From assembly GCA_002726335.1 (NCBI GenBank), contig PBSR01000238.1:1-9242 (forward strand): 9,242 nt of DNA, given 5' to 3'. The notes beneath the pieces are model-generated. The model saw only the letters and a list, made by a program, of their open reading frames with translations, did no database searches and was not told where the DNA came from. This document shows positions 8,023-9,242 of the stretch, piece by piece (the first letter of the stretch is position 1; each line of letters opens with the position of its first letter). This DNA is from Gemmatimonadaceae bacterium (GTDB lineage Bacteria; Latescibacterota; UBA2968; UBA8231). A program made the position numbers and the translations under genes.

Positions 8023-8462
8023 AGGTGATTTTGCTCAGAGACATCAACTCCGTGGGCAGTGCTGGCGAGATCGTCAGCGTCGCCAACGGCTATGCCCGCA
8101 ATTTCCTGATTCCAAAACGCCAGGCCTTGTTGGCTACCGATGCCAACGTGGCGCAGTTCGAGTCACAGCGCCGCCAGCACGAGGCTGTGGCTGAGCGTGA
8201 CAAGCGTACCGCCGAGACCCAGGCTGCGGCGTTGGAGAAGGCATCGCTCACGGCGACGGTCAAGGTCGGCGAAGGGGATCGCCTGTTTGGTTCCGTGACG
8301 ACGCAGAATATCGCCGAACTGCTCAAGGAACAGGGTCACGAAATCGATCGGCGCAAGATCGAGCTCGAGGAGCCGATCCGCGCCTTGGGGGTCTACAGCC
8401 TGCCCATCCAGCTGGAGCATGATGTAACAGCGACTGTGAAGCTCTGGGTGGTCAAGGAATAG
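8019..8462 (+). CDS. rplI: Large-subunit ribosomal protein L9
   Basis: L9 bridges the L1 stalk base of the 50S subunit and extends outward through a long helix. The 147-residue length is typical. The N-terminal 23S-binding domain is clear: MKVILLRDINSVGSAGEIVS (1-20), then VANGYARNFLIPKRQAL (21-37), the family signature. A connecting charged helix spans about 42-78, and the C-terminal domain about 79-147 contains GEGDRLFGSVTTQNIAELL (84-102). It starts with GTG at 8019, which overlaps the preceding TGA stop in GTGA. AGGAG lies about 8 bases upstream, so translational coupling to the DUF2232 gene is likely. It is the last gene of the plus-strand block before a 136-base gap with stem-loops. In many bacteria dnaB follows rplI, but here a lipoprotein gene does. 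Confidence 0.98.
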   Translation: MKVILLRDINSVGSAGEIVSVANGYARNFLIPKRQALLATDANVAQFESQRRQHEAVAERDKRTAETQAAALEKASLTATVKVGEGDRLFGSVTTQNIAELLKEQGHEIDRRKIELEEPIRALGVYSLPIQLEHDVTATVKLWVVKE

Positions 8463-8485
8463 GGAACGTCGCTACGCTCCGTTCT
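8463..8485 (+). other. Stem-loop directly after rplI
   Basis: GGAACG (8463-8468) pairs with CGTTCT (8480-8485, one G-U) around an 11-base loop, TCGCTACGCTC. It begins on the base after the rplI stop and is immediately followed by the stronger hairpin at 8488-8510. It is weak alone and is listed because the two make a tandem pair. Confidence 0.35.
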
Positions 8486-8487
8486 TG

Positions 8488-8510
8488 CGGCAACGCCTGC
8501 GGCGTTGCCG
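8488..8510 (+). terminator. Perfect 10-bp hairpin, possible end of the ribosomal operon
   Basis: CGGCAACGCC (8488-8497) and GGCGTTGCCG (8501-8510) form a perfect 10-bp, GC-rich stem with a TGC loop, 26 bases after the rplI stop. Its position suits a terminator or 3'-end stabiliser for the rpsF-rplI transcript. There is no T-tract after it (ACCGGTGG follows), so it is not a classical intrinsic terminator. It could also be a dispersed extragenic palindrome. The structure is certain and the role is not. Confidence 0.5.
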
Positions 8511-8598
8511 ACCGGTGGTTCAGGCTGCTGACAGAAACTACCATCCCGATCGGTTTCTCAGGCGTCGTACTCCGGGTTCCGCTGTCCACGGAGTCGTC

Positions 8599-9242
8599 AT
8601 GCGAATGATCTGTCTGCTGTTCCTCCTCGCCTTCCTGGCCGCCTGTAGACCCGACGGCCCGCCCCCCGGGCCTTTCGAGCAGGCCGAGGCCAAGGCCTGG
8701 CGCGCCGTCAATCGCAGCCACAGTGGTGATGACGGCATCTTCGTGCAGGCGACGTGGCGTACGTTCGCCTACGAGATATCCCGCATCTACTCCGAATCGG
8801 AGCAGGCCGGACTGCATCAGGATCAGGTCGACAGCCGCCTGCGCGAGTTCGTCTACGCCTTCATCGATGGTCGCTATCCAGCCGAAAATGGCACGGATAT
8901 CAACAATCTCTACTTCCAGTACCTGATCTACGTCGATCCTGGCTTCGATCCGACGAATCCCATCGAGAAGTCCCAGTTCGACGCCTGGCGCGCCGAGTAT
9001 GTGCGGCGACTGTTCGGCATCGTTCGTGACCGCAAGTTTCCGCTGCTGCGGCCCGGCTATGATGGCCGTTGGGGGAACACTCTCTACAGCCGTCTCGTGT
9101 TCACCATCTACATCGACGGCGAAGACTCCGGTCTGCATCCTCGACTCGACGATATCGGTGATCACACGTTTCTGGTGGACGAAGAGGGCGAGCGCTACGC
9201 TCCCAGCGGTACGGCTGGGCCGTATCCGTACGAGTTCGACCG
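8599..9242 (+). CDS. Predicted lipoprotein of unknown function (C-terminus off the window edge)
   Basis: The frame from ATG 8599 is open for 214 codons to the right edge, so it is incomplete. The N-terminus is a lipoprotein signal: MRMICLLFLLAF, then lipobox LAAC with the lipid-accepting Cys16. The next residue is Arg rather than Asp, which by the E. coli sorting rule would favour the outer membrane. A short Pro/Gly linker (20-24) follows, then a mixed, aromatic-rich region (WRTFAYEISRIYSE, 49-62; NNLYFQYLIYVD, 97-108). A later segment looks beta-rich (SRLVFTIYIDGED, then DHTFLVDEEGERYAPSGTAG), possibly an Ig-like domain, but I recognise no named family. GGAG lies 5 bases upstream of the start. 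It is separated from rplI by 136 bases with stem-loops and is probably its own transcription unit, although no promoter is obvious. Confidence 0.8.
   Translation, partial: MRMICLLFLLAFLAACRPDGPPPGPFEQAEAKAWRAVNRSHSGDDGIFVQATWRTFAYEISRIYSESEQAGLHQDQVDSRLREFVYAFIDGRYPAENGTDINNLYFQYLIYVDPGFDPTNPIEKSQFDAWRAEYVRRLFGIVRDRKFPLLRPGYDGRWGNTLYSRLVFTIYIDGEDSGLHPRLDDIGDHTFLVDEEGERYAPSGTAGPYPYEFD

Noticed and set aside
8452..9165. A 237-codon minus-strand frame
   Set aside because: It is antisense to the lipoprotein gene. The plus frame has a lipobox, ribosome site and consistent high-GC third positions.

Overview
This window is a GC-rich bacterial chromosome segment made almost entirely of core genes. 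The organism looks Gram-negative: a secreted TPR protein with a signal peptide sits at the left edge and a lipobox-bearing lipoprotein at the right edge. The order ispE, tRNA-Gln, rplY, pth, ..., rpsF, DUF2232 membrane protein, rplI resembles the conserved block of Deltaproteobacteria and some related or candidate phyla. I cannot place it in a phylum from this sequence alone.

Layout: positions 1-1932 (minus strand) hold most of a large secreted tetratricopeptide-repeat protein whose C-terminus lies off the left edge. Positions 1933-2053 are a divergent intergenic region with a good sigma70-like promoter for the TPR gene. From 2054 to 8462 everything is on the plus strand with short gaps: ispE (isoprenoid synthesis), a tRNA-Gln(TTG) one base after the ispE stop, rplY (L25/CTC with an acidic tail), pth (peptidyl-tRNA hydrolase), hppA (membrane pyrophosphatase), rpsF (S6 with a long charged tail), a DUF2232 polytopic membrane protein, and rplI (L9), whose start overlaps the previous stop by 4 bases. 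Positions 8463-8598 contain a row of stem-loops. Positions 8599-9242 are the start of an unrecognised lipoprotein running off the right edge.

The central block is mainly a translation operon (one tRNA, three ribosomal proteins, peptidyl-tRNA hydrolase) with a pyrophosphate-driven ion pump inserted. Its most distinctive points are absences: no prs between tRNA-Gln and rplY, and no rpsR between rpsF and the DUF2232 gene. The HppA residues point to a potassium-dependent and probably sodium-pumping enzyme. I see no mobile element, CRISPR array, defence system or biosynthetic cluster, and nothing that convincingly looks like a new multi-gene system. The two edge proteins are the least understood parts.
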